Shown here: piece after piece, positions 41,387-50,077 of the stretch
How positions within the stretch are numbered: position 1 is the first letter of the stretch
Layout of the letters: every line of letters begins with the position of its first letter
Source: Chryseobacterium sp. R2A-55
Lineage (GTDB): Bacteria; Bacteroidota; Bacteroidia; Flavobacteriales; Weeksellaceae
Length of the DNA stretch: 64,000 nucleotides
Reading direction: 5' to 3'
Assembly: GCF_021401085.1 (NCBI RefSeq)
Contig: NZ_JACBFP010000009.1
Span: forward strand, 1-64,000
The notes under the pieces: model-generated
Database searches by the model: none
Told to the model about the DNA's origin: nothing
Seen by the model: the letters and a program-made list of their open reading frames with translations, nothing else
Program-made: the position numbers and the translations under genes

Positions 41387-41785
41387 TTAATGATCCGGGC
41401 GAAATCGACGGCTCTCTTTTTTCTCTGAAAGTTTCTTATTATTCTCGATTCGTTTCGCAATCTGAGCTTTAGATGGCTTGGTCGCTTTTCGTGGTTTGGG
41501 TTTGAAGAGCGCTTTATTGACCATTTCCACAATTCTCTCTGTGGCGATTTTTTTGTTTTGAATTTGTGTTCTGTTTTCGGAAACGGTAAGTTGTAGGATT
41601 CCCTCTGAATTGATTCTGTTTTTCAGTTTTGCTGAAATGAGATTCTTTTCTTCATTGCTGAAAAATTCACTTTCTGAAACCTTCCACATGACGGTGACGG
41701 AAGTTTCCACTTTGTTCACGTTTTGTCCACCTGCGCCGCTGCTCCGCGAGGTCTTGTAAGCGAGTTCTGCAGAAAAGTTTTTCAT
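41387..41785 (-). CDS. arfB: Ribosome rescue peptidyl-tRNA hydrolase ArfB
   Basis: A 132-residue class I release-factor homologue with the GGQ motif (SSGAGGQNVNK, Gly19-Gly20-Gln21) and a basic C-terminal tail (PRKATKPSKAQIAKRIENNK), which enters the empty mRNA channel of stalled ribosomes. It frees the nascent chain on nonstop ribosomes. The ATG at 41785 overlaps the menE stop as ATGA and brings the GGQ motif to the usual place; a start at 41854 would lie inside menE. Confidence 0.92.
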   Translation of the reverse strand: MKNFSAELAYKTSRSSGAGGQNVNKVETSVTVMWKVSESEFFSNEEKNLISAKLKNRINSEGILQLTVSENRTQIQNKKIATERIVEMVNKALFKPKPRKATKPSKAQIAKRIENNKKLSEKKESRRFRPDH

Positions 41786-42867
41786 GACTGGGGATGAGGA
41801 GAATCCTTTTCTGGATTGGAAATATTTGGGGCGAATTTGCTGGCTTGCGCCCATCTTTTTTTCAAAGCCATTCGATCAACTTTTCCATTTGGAGTTCTTG
41901 GAAGATTTTCCATGAAAATGATCTCTTTGGGGCGATGGTTTTTGGTAGGATAATTAAGAAGTGACAGGTGATTTTTTAGTTCTGGGCTTTCGGTTCCTTC
42001 AATAATCATAACCAATTTTTCGCCAAACATTTCGTTCTGAACCCCAATAAAAATTACCTCGTTTGAAACTTGTTCCTTGACCACGTTTTCTAACTCTTCA
42101 GGATAAATTTTTAGCCCGGCCGAATTGATGACGTTATCAAATCTCCCGAGGAATCTGAATTGTTTTTTATTTTTTAATTCAACTAAATCATTAGTTTTAA
42201 GGATTTCGGCATTCAGCTTTGGAGCGGAAATGGTTAAGCATCCCCGTTCGTTTTTAGAAATTTCCACACCATCTAAAATAGTAAAATAGGGTTCAGCATT
42301 GGGAAAAATTTGTTTTAAGGCGATATGTGATAGAGTCTCGCTCATTCCATAGGTTTCAAAGATGCGGTTTGCAACAGGCACATTATTTTTTTCAACCTTT
42401 TTTTTCAGGCTCTCTGAAATTTGTGCTCCACCGATGATAAGGTTTTTGATCAGGTGGATTTTGTTTAAGGAATTTGCAACCTGTAATGGCGACATGGCGC
42501 AAAAATTAATTTCCGTATTGAAGTCTTCCAGTGGTGTTGAAGTCGGGTTTACTAGGTGGAGCTTGAGCTTTCTTTCAATTGAGCGCACGATCATCATTTT
42601 ACCTGAAATGTACTCCACGGGAAGGCAGAGCAGGGCAGAATCTCCATTTTTCAAATCTAAATAATCGCAAGTGATTTTTGCGGAATGCAGCATGCGCTTT
42701 TTCTCAATTTCAAGGATTTTTGGTTTTCCTGTGGATCCGGAAGTTTGTACCGGAACTGTTTTGGTACTGGAAAACCAATCTTTTAAAAAGCGAATTACTT
42801 TTTCCTCAAATGCTGTGTGGGGAGAAAGTAATTCCCAATCGATATGTTCCGAAAAATCAAAAATCAT
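41782..42867 (-). CDS. menE: O-succinylbenzoate-CoA ligase (AMP-binding)
   Basis: An ANL-superfamily ligase of 361 residues. It shows the AMP-binding loop TSGSTGKPK (42-50), the motif ETYGMSETLSHIA, the hinge GRFDNVINSAGLKIYPEELE and the catalytic Lys in PRTPNGKVDR near 334. The short length, from a reduced N-terminal domain, is usual for Bacteroidota MenE, which activates o-succinylbenzoate in menaquinone synthesis. Other men genes are not in the window, so the substrate is assigned by likeness only. Coupled to arfB by a four-base overlap. Confidence 0.82.
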   Translation of the reverse strand: MIFDFSEHIDWELLSPHTAFEEKVIRFLKDWFSSTKTVPVQTSGSTGKPKILEIEKKRMLHSAKITCDYLDLKNGDSALLCLPVEYISGKMMIVRSIERKLKLHLVNPTSTPLEDFNTEINFCAMSPLQVANSLNKIHLIKNLIIGGAQISESLKKKVEKNNVPVANRIFETYGMSETLSHIALKQIFPNAEPYFTILDGVEISKNERGCLTISAPKLNAEILKTNDLVELKNKKQFRFLGRFDNVINSAGLKIYPEELENVVKEQVSNEVIFIGVQNEMFGEKLVMIIEGTESPELKNHLSLLNYPTKNHRPKEIIFMENLPRTPNGKVDRMALKKRWAQASKFAPNISNPEKDSPHPQS

Positions 42868-42967
42868 GATTGCTTTATTCTAGAAATATTTAAAGAAGAT
42901 TTGGTGTGCCTTTCAAACATTTTTTGGTAAAATTTCTCTCCTTCGGTAGGGATTTAGGGGAGCGGAA

Positions 42968-44746
42968 CTACATTCTGTCCACCGTTCCAATTCCTAAAAG
43001 TGAGAGCCCTTTTTTAATGGTTTTTCCCGTCAGAGAAGAAAGTTCCAGTCTGAATTGTTTCGCATTTTCGTCCTCTTGGGTCATTATCGGATTGTTTTGG
43101 TAGAAGGAATTGTAGGATTTCACCAAATCATACACATAATTCGCCACCAACGCCGGAGAAAGTGTTTCCGCCGCTTTCGATACTACCTCTTTGAAGTTGG
43201 AAAGGTTCATCACCAGTTCTTTTTCAGAATCGTTCAATGGGTATTCTGACACGGTCTTTTCCTGGTACTTTGCTTTTGTGAGTAAGGATTGTATTCTGGC
43301 ATAAGTATACTGGATGAAAGGCCCTGTATTTCCGTTGAAATCGATACTTTCTTTAGGATTGAAAAGCATTTTCTTTTTCGGGTCCACTTTTAGCATGAAA
43401 TATTTCAAGGCGCCTAATCCCACGGTTTCATAAGACTTCTCTTTATCAACATCCGATAGGTTTTCTAGTTTACCCAGTTCCTGCGCTTTTTCTTTTGCGG
43501 TTTGGTACATTTCCTGCATCAAATCGTCAGCATCTACCACGGTTCCTTCACGGGATTTCATTTTTCCTTCGGGAAGCTCAACCATTCCGTAAGAGAGGTG
43601 GTAAAGGTTTTCAGCCCAATGATAGCCCAGTTTTTTCAGGATTTTAAATAGGACATCGAAATGATAATCCTGTTCGTTACCTACGGTGTAAATGAGTTTT
43701 TGAATATCATTGTCTTTGAAACGTTCAACGGCCGTTCCAAGATCCTGCGTCATATACACTGAAGTTCCATCGGAACGTAAAAGCAATTTTTGGTCAAGTC
43801 CTTCATCAGTCAAATCACACCAAACGGAGCCGTCATCTTTTCTGAAAAGTACACCTTTACTCAAGCCTTCCTGAATGAGGTCTTTGCCTAAAATATAAGT
43901 ATTGCTTTCATACTGAACCTGATCAAAATCGACTCCTAATCGTTTGTAGGTTTCAGCAAATCCTTCGTAAACCCAGGAGTTCATTACTTTCCAAAGATTT
44001 CTCACCTTTTCATCGCCTTTCTCCCAATTGAGGAGCATTTGCTGTGCTTCCTGTATGATTGGAGCATTTTTTTTTGCATGCTCTTCGGATTGTCCGGCAT
44101 CGAGAAGTTCCTTTATTTGAGCTTTATAGTTTTTGTCAAATTCTACATAGTAGTTGCCGACAAATTTGTCACCTTTCGTGTTGGTTGAATGTGGGGTTCC
44201 GCCATTGCCGAACTTTTCCCAGGCGAGCATCGACTTGCAGATGTGGATTCCCCGATCATTGATAATTTGTGTTTTGATCACGTTGTATCCGTCTTCCTTT
44301 AAAATCTGGGAGACGGAATAACCTAATAGATTATTTCGGATATGTCCCAAATGCAGTGGTTTGTTTGTGTTCGGTGAAGAATATTCTACCATTACGGTTT
44401 CCTCTTTCTTGCTAATTTTTCCAAAATTTTCTTTTGTCGCATTGAAATTAGCCAGAAAGAATTCGTTTCTGATTTTGAGGTTAAGGAATCCTTTTAGAAC
44501 CGTGTAACTCTCTACTAAATCAGTCTGGGTTTCTAAGGCATCGCCTAGTTCTACGGCAATGAGATCCGGACTTTTCTTCAAAACTTTGACTAATGGAAAG
44601 GTAACGATGGTGAAGTCGCCATCATGATCAGGGTTGGTTTCCTGAACCTCTAAACTCACGTTTTTTGGATCGTTTTGGTCACTCAGTTGATACAGCGACT
44701 GGACGATTTCAGTGAGTTTATGATATAAGGTTTCTTTGATATTCAT
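42968..44746 (-). CDS. argS: Arginine-tRNA ligase
   Basis: A class I aminoacyl-tRNA synthetase of 592 residues. The HIGH motif reads HLGH in SPNTNKPLHLGHIRNN (about 124-140). As in most ArgRS, the KMSKS loop is altered (GKMKSREGTVVDADDL). An N-terminal Add1 domain and a C-terminal DALR anticodon-binding domain (FIQYTYARIQSLL, FYQNNPIM) are present. It has its own -7 box and is followed by menE after 100 nt. Confidence 0.96.
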   Translation of the reverse strand: MNIKETLYHKLTEIVQSLYQLSDQNDPKNVSLEVQETNPDHDGDFTIVTFPLVKVLKKSPDLIAVELGDALETQTDLVESYTVLKGFLNLKIRNEFFLANFNATKENFGKISKKEETVMVEYSSPNTNKPLHLGHIRNNLLGYSVSQILKEDGYNVIKTQIINDRGIHICKSMLAWEKFGNGGTPHSTNTKGDKFVGNYYVEFDKNYKAQIKELLDAGQSEEHAKKNAPIIQEAQQMLLNWEKGDEKVRNLWKVMNSWVYEGFAETYKRLGVDFDQVQYESNTYILGKDLIQEGLSKGVLFRKDDGSVWCDLTDEGLDQKLLLRSDGTSVYMTQDLGTAVERFKDNDIQKLIYTVGNEQDYHFDVLFKILKKLGYHWAENLYHLSYGMVELPEGKMKSREGTVVDADDLMQEMYQTAKEKAQELGKLENLSDVDKEKSYETVGLGALKYFMLKVDPKKKMLFNPKESIDFNGNTGPFIQYTYARIQSLLTKAKYQEKTVSEYPLNDSEKELVMNLSNFKEVVSKAAETLSPALVANYVYDLVKSYNSFYQNNPIMTQEDENAKQFRLELSSLTGKTIKKGLSLLGIGTVDRM

Positions 44747-44763
44747 CTGCTAAATTTGAAGTA

Positions 44764-44771
44764 CAAATATA
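44764..44771 (-). promoter_or_regulatory. -7 box for argS
   Basis: On the minus strand TATATTTG matches TAnnTTTG and lies 17 nt before the ATG, directly after the susD-type terminator. Confidence 0.62.
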
Positions 44772-44775
44772 CGGA

Positions 44776-44803
44776 AATAAAAAAACCACTCCGAGGAGTG
44801 GTT
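44776..44803 (-). terminator. Terminator of the SusCD pair
   Basis: AACCACTCC and GGAGTGGTT form a perfect 9-bp stem with a 2-nt core; on the minus strand seven Ts follow. Confidence 0.88.
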
Positions 44804-44827
44804 TCTATGAAAATTTTACTAATTTGA

Positions 44828-46270
44828 TTAGTTTTTGTCCCAGAATAACTTGGTAGTAAGTTTGTCGCCACCAATTGCTGCTGATCCTGCAGCATAATTA
44901 TCAGGGTTGGTTGTTTGTTCAGATACTGGATATTTCAAACGAACTGGTACTTTACCTTCTGATTCTGCAACCGCATTGGTAGCTGGCAGCAATACTGGGA
45001 AGTCTAATCTTCTCCAAAAATTGAAACTTGCCAATGGTTGATCATACATTGCTACCCAAGCTTGCTCACCGATTGATTTTTTCCAGTTAGCTGCATCGTA
45101 TGGATGTGCAGCAAGATAAGTAGCTGCTTCGGCAGTGGTTTTACCCCATTGTTTAAATGATGCCGTAACTGCATTTGCGTAATTGGTTGCGGGATCACCT
45201 CCGATTCCCCATCTTGCAGAAGCTTCAGCAATATAAAATGCAATTTCTGTAGAATTCAAGAGTATTCCTGGAGTAGTTTGTGCATAAGCAAAAGTTCCTG
45301 GCAGGGAGTTCACTGTTGCTGGTGATTTCTCTCCAATGGCACCTCCTACGTAATCACCGTTAATTTTTTGAAAATACTGGTCAATTCTTGGATCGTTGCT
45401 ATTTTTTAGGTAGTTAACGAAAGGTCTTCCTGCAACATAATCGGTACGGTTACTAGCCACTAGGTTTGTATACAGCTGACTGTAATTTGGTGATGTTAAA
45501 TAAGGAAGAACGCAATCATCTGCACTTGACATAATTGCCCCACCAGTAATTCCGGCCTGAATGGTTGATTGAGCTAATGCTGGATCTGAATCGGCCAATG
45601 CAATACCAAGCTTAATGAGCAAAGAGTTACCAAATTTTTTCCATTTTGCAACGTTTCCGTTATAGATTTTTTCACCGGATGAAAAACTCTTTCCAGAAGC
45701 ATCTAAATTGGCTAGATTTGTTTTGGTTCTCGTGATTAGGTCAGCATAAATATCTTTCCCTGAATCATATTTCGGAAGTGGGAACATATCGATGTCCAAA
45801 GATTCTTTATAAGGTACATCGCCGTGGGTATCAACCAAAATTTGATAAGTGTAAACTTGTAGAAGATCAACAATGGCCAGCTGATTTTTCATGGTGGTTG
45901 GCCAGCTTGCAGCTTCTGCCGCAGTTGGTTTGTAGGCTTTGATCAACTTTTTTGCCTGGTCCAAGTTCTTCAATGAACGAACGTATAAATAAGTCCACAC
46001 ATTATTAGCCACGTTTCTTGTCGAAAAATCGTACTGGCTTTCATCCAAATAGGTGGTTTCTTGCCAATATTGCATTGTCAATCGGAAGTTATTGATGTTT
46101 ACGTTAGGTGTAGTCACATAATCCGTTAACTGTTTTTGCGCATAGGTCACTAGTGTCGATGGAACAGTGGTATAGTAACTGTTCGGGTCTGTATTAATCT
46201 CAGACATGGATTCCCTGCCGCAAGACTGCAGTAAAGATACCAATAAGATTGATGCTATTATTTTTTTCAT
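44828..46270 (-). CDS. SusD/RagB-family nutrient-binding lipoprotein
   Basis: A 480-residue lipoprotein (signal MKKIIASILLVSLLQSC, lipobox LQSC, Cys17) of the SusD/RagB superfamily, in the branch with VDTHGDVPYKESL and the TPR-like helices IVDLLQVYTYQIL and LKNLDQAKKLIKAY. It forms the lid of an outer-membrane SusCD transporter and captures substrate at the surface. The C-terminal region has WVAMYDQPLASFNFWRRLDF. The partner SusC gene lies 10 nt upstream. No enzyme or regulator gene is adjacent, so the substrate (glycan, peptide or other) is unknown. Confidence 0.9.
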   Translation of the reverse strand: MKKIIASILLVSLLQSCGRESMSEINTDPNSYYTTVPSTLVTYAQKQLTDYVTTPNVNINNFRLTMQYWQETTYLDESQYDFSTRNVANNVWTYLYVRSLKNLDQAKKLIKAYKPTAAEAASWPTTMKNQLAIVDLLQVYTYQILVDTHGDVPYKESLDIDMFPLPKYDSGKDIYADLITRTKTNLANLDASGKSFSSGEKIYNGNVAKWKKFGNSLLIKLGIALADSDPALAQSTIQAGITGGAIMSSADDCVLPYLTSPNYSQLYTNLVASNRTDYVAGRPFVNYLKNSNDPRIDQYFQKINGDYVGGAIGEKSPATVNSLPGTFAYAQTTPGILLNSTEIAFYIAEASARWGIGGDPATNYANAVTASFKQWGKTTAEAATYLAAHPYDAANWKKSIGEQAWVAMYDQPLASFNFWRRLDFPVLLPATNAVAESEGKVPVRLKYPVSEQTTNPDNYAAGSAAIGGDKLTTKLFWDKN

Positions 46271-46280
46271 TTTTTTTTAA

Positions 46281-49200
46281 TTAAAAGTTAAGTCTAACGT
46301 TGAATGAAATTGTTCTTGTCGTAGGAAGTACACTGGTTTGGTATCCCTGAACGTTACCCGCACTTAAACCAGATTCAGGATCTGCATAAGGTACATGTTT
46401 TTTAATGATCCAAAGGTTGTTTCCAATCAAGCTAAATGAGGCTCCTTGAACAAAAGTCGAAGCAAGGAACTTTTTAGGCATTGTATATGTTAAAGCAACC
46501 TCTCTCAATTTCACATAAGAAGCGTCATAGACAAACTGTGAAGCAGGATACACGTTATAACCCATTGCACCAAAAGATTCTGCGTCCAGTCTTATATTAT
46601 TTGGCGTTCCGTTAGCTAAAACACCTGGTAAAATTAGACCACCTCCATCTGCAAGTGAGTTTCTTACTGGATTTCCAAGGTCATTTAAAAATACGGTTTC
46701 AGGGTAAAGACCAGTTGCTTGTCCGTAATATTGGTCAAGTGAGAATAGTTGTCCCCCCTGTTTTACATCGATTTGGAATGATAGTGCAAATTCTTTGTAA
46801 GAAATTCTGTTGGTAACACTTCCAATCCAGTCTGCCTGCATATTTCCGATTTTTGCGTCAGTGTTTGACAAAGCATATTTTCCGTTTGCAGCAATAATCT
46901 TATTTCCATTGGCATCATAGGTGAAATCTGATCCTTTAATGGTTCCATAATCATCATCCAATGATGCATTGATGGTGACCCCACCTTGGAAAGAACCTAA
47001 AGTAATGTTTTTAACACCTGAAGATAGTTCGGTAACTTTTGATCTTGGATTTGACCAGTTCACATCGAGGCCCCAAGTAAAGTCGGTTGTTTTGATGGGA
47101 ACTAAGTTTAACGCAACTTCGAAACCATGAGATCTCATATTACCTACGTTTTGGAATTTGAATGGGGTTCCAGACGCGGATGTTACAGGAAGCGCTAGGA
47201 TTTGGTCTGAAGTATCATTCCTAAACCATCCGGCATCAATTCCAATTCTATTCTTGAAGAATTGCAAGTTGATTCCCGCCTCCAAAGACTTGGTCATTTC
47301 AGGTTTTAGGTCAGGGTTTTTAGCTGTGGTGTTGTAAACATAGGTTGGTGAACCAAACGCGGTCGTTACCCCATAAGTATTCAGCAACTGGTTAGCACCA
47401 GTATCACTACCAACTTGTGCGTAAGAAGCTCGGATCTTACCAAAATTAAGTGCAGAATCTTTTAAGAAACTCCAGTTTGAAATCACAACACTTCCCGAAA
47501 TAGATGGATACCAATAGACATTGTTGTGAAGAGGCAACGCTGTGGAAACGTCTCTTCTGATTGATCCTTCTACGAAGTAAGTATCATAGAAACCTAATGA
47601 AGCCTGAGCAAAAAGACCATAGATTCTCTTTTGATTATCTGTAATTAAAGGAGCGTTCATTGCGGCAGCACTGTTAGAGATTGCATATACTCCTGGAATG
47701 AACAGTCCACCTTGTGTTCCTTGTGAGTTGGAGTACAATTTTTGGATGTTGATGTTCGTACCAAGCAATCCGGTGAAAGTGATGTTTTCTGAGAAGTTAT
47801 CTTTGTAAGTTCCAATGAAGTCGAAGTTTTCTTCATTTCTTCTTTGGTTGGTAACTGCGTATCCTGATGGTTGGTTACCTGTTGCAGGTCCAATGGACAT
47901 GGTGTCTGGTAATGAGCCAACAGCTCTTCTCTCATCGATCATATAGTTGAAACCGTCATGAGAAACTCTTCCTAATAAATTGATTTTGCTGGTCACATCA
48001 TAGCTTAAACTAAAGTTTCCTGCAAATCTTTGTCTTTCGTCTGAAATGTAGTTTTCATAAAGACGGAAATATGGGTTATCCCAATACAATGGAGCTGTAT
48101 TTGAAGGAGATTGCATGTTCCAAGAGTTGTTTGCTTTATTCATGAAATAAAGATCTCTTTGATCATACATGTCAACGTTGGTTGCCCACCATTGTCTGAA
48201 GTTACCCATCATACCGTGATATCCAGTTGGGTTTTTACCTACTGTTTCCTGAACAACGTAAGTCGCATATAGGTTTGCAGTTAAATTATCAGCAATCTTA
48301 TAGGATGCGTTACCGGTAACACTATTTTTGTCCAATCTAGAGTTTGGCAAAATGTCATTTCCTTGAACGTTTTGATAAGACAAACGGAAAGAAGATACAT
48401 CATTAGCTTTAGAAACAGACACGGAATTATTAAAACTAAATGCCTTTTCAAACAAATAAGATGGATCGTGAGTAGCTTTTACCCAAGGCGTCGCTTTACC
48501 AAAATCTTTTGATCCCGGAATGAAGGCGGTATATTGCCAAACCAACAAATTAGGGTCATAAGCTGCACCATAAGAAGCATCTTCGTACAACGGTGCTAAA
48601 GGTTGTCCTTGATAAGCATCGAAAAAGTCATTTGGAGCATAACCATATCCTCTTCCATAACCTTGTCCGTATTTGTCCTGATATTTTACGAAAGTGTCCT
48701 TATTAATTTCAGTAAACGAAATAGAGGACGAGAAGTCAAGGTCTAATTTATTAGATCTTTTTCCTTTTTTCGTAGTGATAATAATCGCACCATTGGATGC
48801 ACGTGAACCGTAAAGTGCGGTTGCAGCAGCACCTTTCAAGACGTTAATTTCAGCGATATCTTCAGGGTTGATATCGGAAATTGTATTCCCTGTATCGACC
48901 GCTAATCTCGATGTATTAATGCTCGTATAAGAGTTAATCATCGGTGCGCCATCAACAACAAACAATACGGAGTTGTTACCTGTCATTGAACGGTACCCTC
49001 TCAGTGTGATGTCCACAGATCCTCCAATGTTACCACTGCTCTTAACGTTAAGACCAGCAACTTTACCGGAAAGGTTGCTACTGAAGTTAGCCGTTGGCGT
49101 TTTTGTTACGTCATCAGCTTTAATGCTCTGAGTTGCATAACCCAAAGATTTACTTGCTCTTTTAATACCGAGTGCTGTCACTACAACGCCTTCGATATCT

Positions 49201-49286
49201 GTTCTAGCGGTGTCTTTCTGTGCATTTACCAAGGCAAATGACGAAGTTAAAACCACAGCTAAAACGCTTGTTGTTAATTTCTTCAT
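46281..49286 (-). CDS. SusC/RagA-family TonB-dependent outer-membrane transporter
   Basis: A 1001-residue TonB-dependent receptor with a signal peptide (ends ALVNAQ). The mature protein begins almost at once with the TonB-box-like DIEGVVVTALGIKRASKSLG and the plug (SVDITLRGYRSMTGNNSVLF, LKGAAATALYGSRASNGAII). The N-terminal carboxypeptidase-like domain usual in SusC proteins is missing. A 22-strand barrel follows and ends in Phe (FNVRLNF). With the SusD-type lipoprotein downstream it imports an unknown substrate using the proton motive force. Upstream, 135 nt separate it from the divergent rnhB; no clear promoter box was found for this strand. Confidence 0.93.
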   Translation of the reverse strand: MKKLTTSVLAVVLTSSFALVNAQKDTARTDIEGVVVTALGIKRASKSLGYATQSIKADDVTKTPTANFSSNLSGKVAGLNVKSSGNIGGSVDITLRGYRSMTGNNSVLFVVDGAPMINSYTSINTSRLAVDTGNTISDINPEDIAEINVLKGAAATALYGSRASNGAIIITTKKGKRSNKLDLDFSSSISFTEINKDTFVKYQDKYGQGYGRGYGYAPNDFFDAYQGQPLAPLYEDASYGAAYDPNLLVWQYTAFIPGSKDFGKATPWVKATHDPSYLFEKAFSFNNSVSVSKANDVSSFRLSYQNVQGNDILPNSRLDKNSVTGNASYKIADNLTANLYATYVVQETVGKNPTGYHGMMGNFRQWWATNVDMYDQRDLYFMNKANNSWNMQSPSNTAPLYWDNPYFRLYENYISDERQRFAGNFSLSYDVTSKINLLGRVSHDGFNYMIDERRAVGSLPDTMSIGPATGNQPSGYAVTNQRRNEENFDFIGTYKDNFSENITFTGLLGTNINIQKLYSNSQGTQGGLFIPGVYAISNSAAAMNAPLITDNQKRIYGLFAQASLGFYDTYFVEGSIRRDVSTALPLHNNVYWYPSISGSVVISNWSFLKDSALNFGKIRASYAQVGSDTGANQLLNTYGVTTAFGSPTYVYNTTAKNPDLKPEMTKSLEAGINLQFFKNRIGIDAGWFRNDTSDQILALPVTSASGTPFKFQNVGNMRSHGFEVALNLVPIKTTDFTWGLDVNWSNPRSKVTELSSGVKNITLGSFQGGVTINASLDDDYGTIKGSDFTYDANGNKIIAANGKYALSNTDAKIGNMQADWIGSVTNRISYKEFALSFQIDVKQGGQLFSLDQYYGQATGLYPETVFLNDLGNPVRNSLADGGGLILPGVLANGTPNNIRLDAESFGAMGYNVYPASQFVYDASYVKLREVALTYTMPKKFLASTFVQGASFSLIGNNLWIIKKHVPYADPESGLSAGNVQGYQTSVLPTTRTISFNVRLNF

Positions 49287-49365
49287 ATCAAATTAAATTT
49301 TTTCATTGTCACAAATGTGCAAAACTTTATTAATATGACCAAATTTTTTGTTAAAAAATTCTTAA

Positions 49366-49373
49366 TAAATTTG
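49366..49373 (+). promoter_or_regulatory. -7 box for rnhB
   Basis: TAAATTTG matches TAnnTTTG, 48 nt before the ATG. A TTTG lies upstream, but only 15 nt away. Confidence 0.45.
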
Positions 49374-49421
49374 CAACGTTAAATTAATCATAATTTCGAT
49401 TCCTTATTGAATGTAATTTTT

Positions 49422-50003
49422 ATGGATTTATTAAAAAATTTGACTAATCTTTATATTGAAGCGGGTTGTGATGAGGTGGGAAGAGGGTGTCTATGTGGTC
49501 CCGTGGTGGCTGCAGCAGTGATTCTGGACGGGGATTTTAAGCAAAATTTGGTTAATGATTCTAAAAAGTTAAACTCCAAAACCAGATTGGAATTGGATTC
49601 TTACATTAAAGATCATGTTAAAGACTACGCTATTGCGGAACTGCCCCCCGAATTTATTGATGAGCATAACATTCTCAATGCCAGTATTCATGCGATGCAT
49701 TTGGCATTAGATCAGCTCGTTATTCGCCCGGAACTGATCTTGGTGGATGGAAACCGTTTTTATCCTTATCCATCCATTCCGCATCAATGTGTTGTTAAAG
49801 GTGATTCGAAATTGCTATCCATTGCATGTGCCTCCATTCTGGCAAAAAATTATCGGGACCAAATAATGATTGATTTGCATGAGGAATTTCCACAATATGG
49901 TTGGAAAAGAAATATGGGTTATGCAACCAAACAGCATAGAGAAGCATTAAATAAATATGGCCCGACTATTCACCACCGGAAATCTTTTAGACTTGCTTAT
50001 TAA
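49422..50003 (+). CDS. rnhB: Ribonuclease HII
   Basis: A 193-residue RNase HII that cuts RNA in RNA-DNA hybrids and at single ribonucleotides in DNA. Catalytic acids lie in the signature GCDEVGRGCLCGPV (Asp17, Glu18), with further ones in ELILVDGN and KNYRDQIM. The YATKQHREAL and GPTIHHRKSF segments complete the family pattern. The ATG at 49422 is used; an upstream TTG would add five residues. Confidence 0.94.
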   Translation: MDLLKNLTNLYIEAGCDEVGRGCLCGPVVAAAVILDGDFKQNLVNDSKKLNSKTRLELDSYIKDHVKDYAIAELPPEFIDEHNILNASIHAMHLALDQLVIRPELILVDGNRFYPYPSIPHQCVVKGDSKLLSIACASILAKNYRDQIMIDLHEEFPQYGWKRNMGYATKQHREALNKYGPTIHHRKSFRLAY

Positions 50004-50031
50004 ATAATGGTAGGAGAAAATTGGAACAAAA

Positions 50032-50056
50032 AAAACGGAAGTTAATTTTCCGTTTT
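50032..50056. terminator. Bidirectional terminator between rnhB and yidC
   Basis: AAAACGGAA and TTCCGTTTT are perfect 9-bp arms with a 7-nt loop. As and Ts on both sides let it serve both converging genes. Confidence 0.82.
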
Positions 50057-50077
50057 CTTATATATTATTAAGGACTG

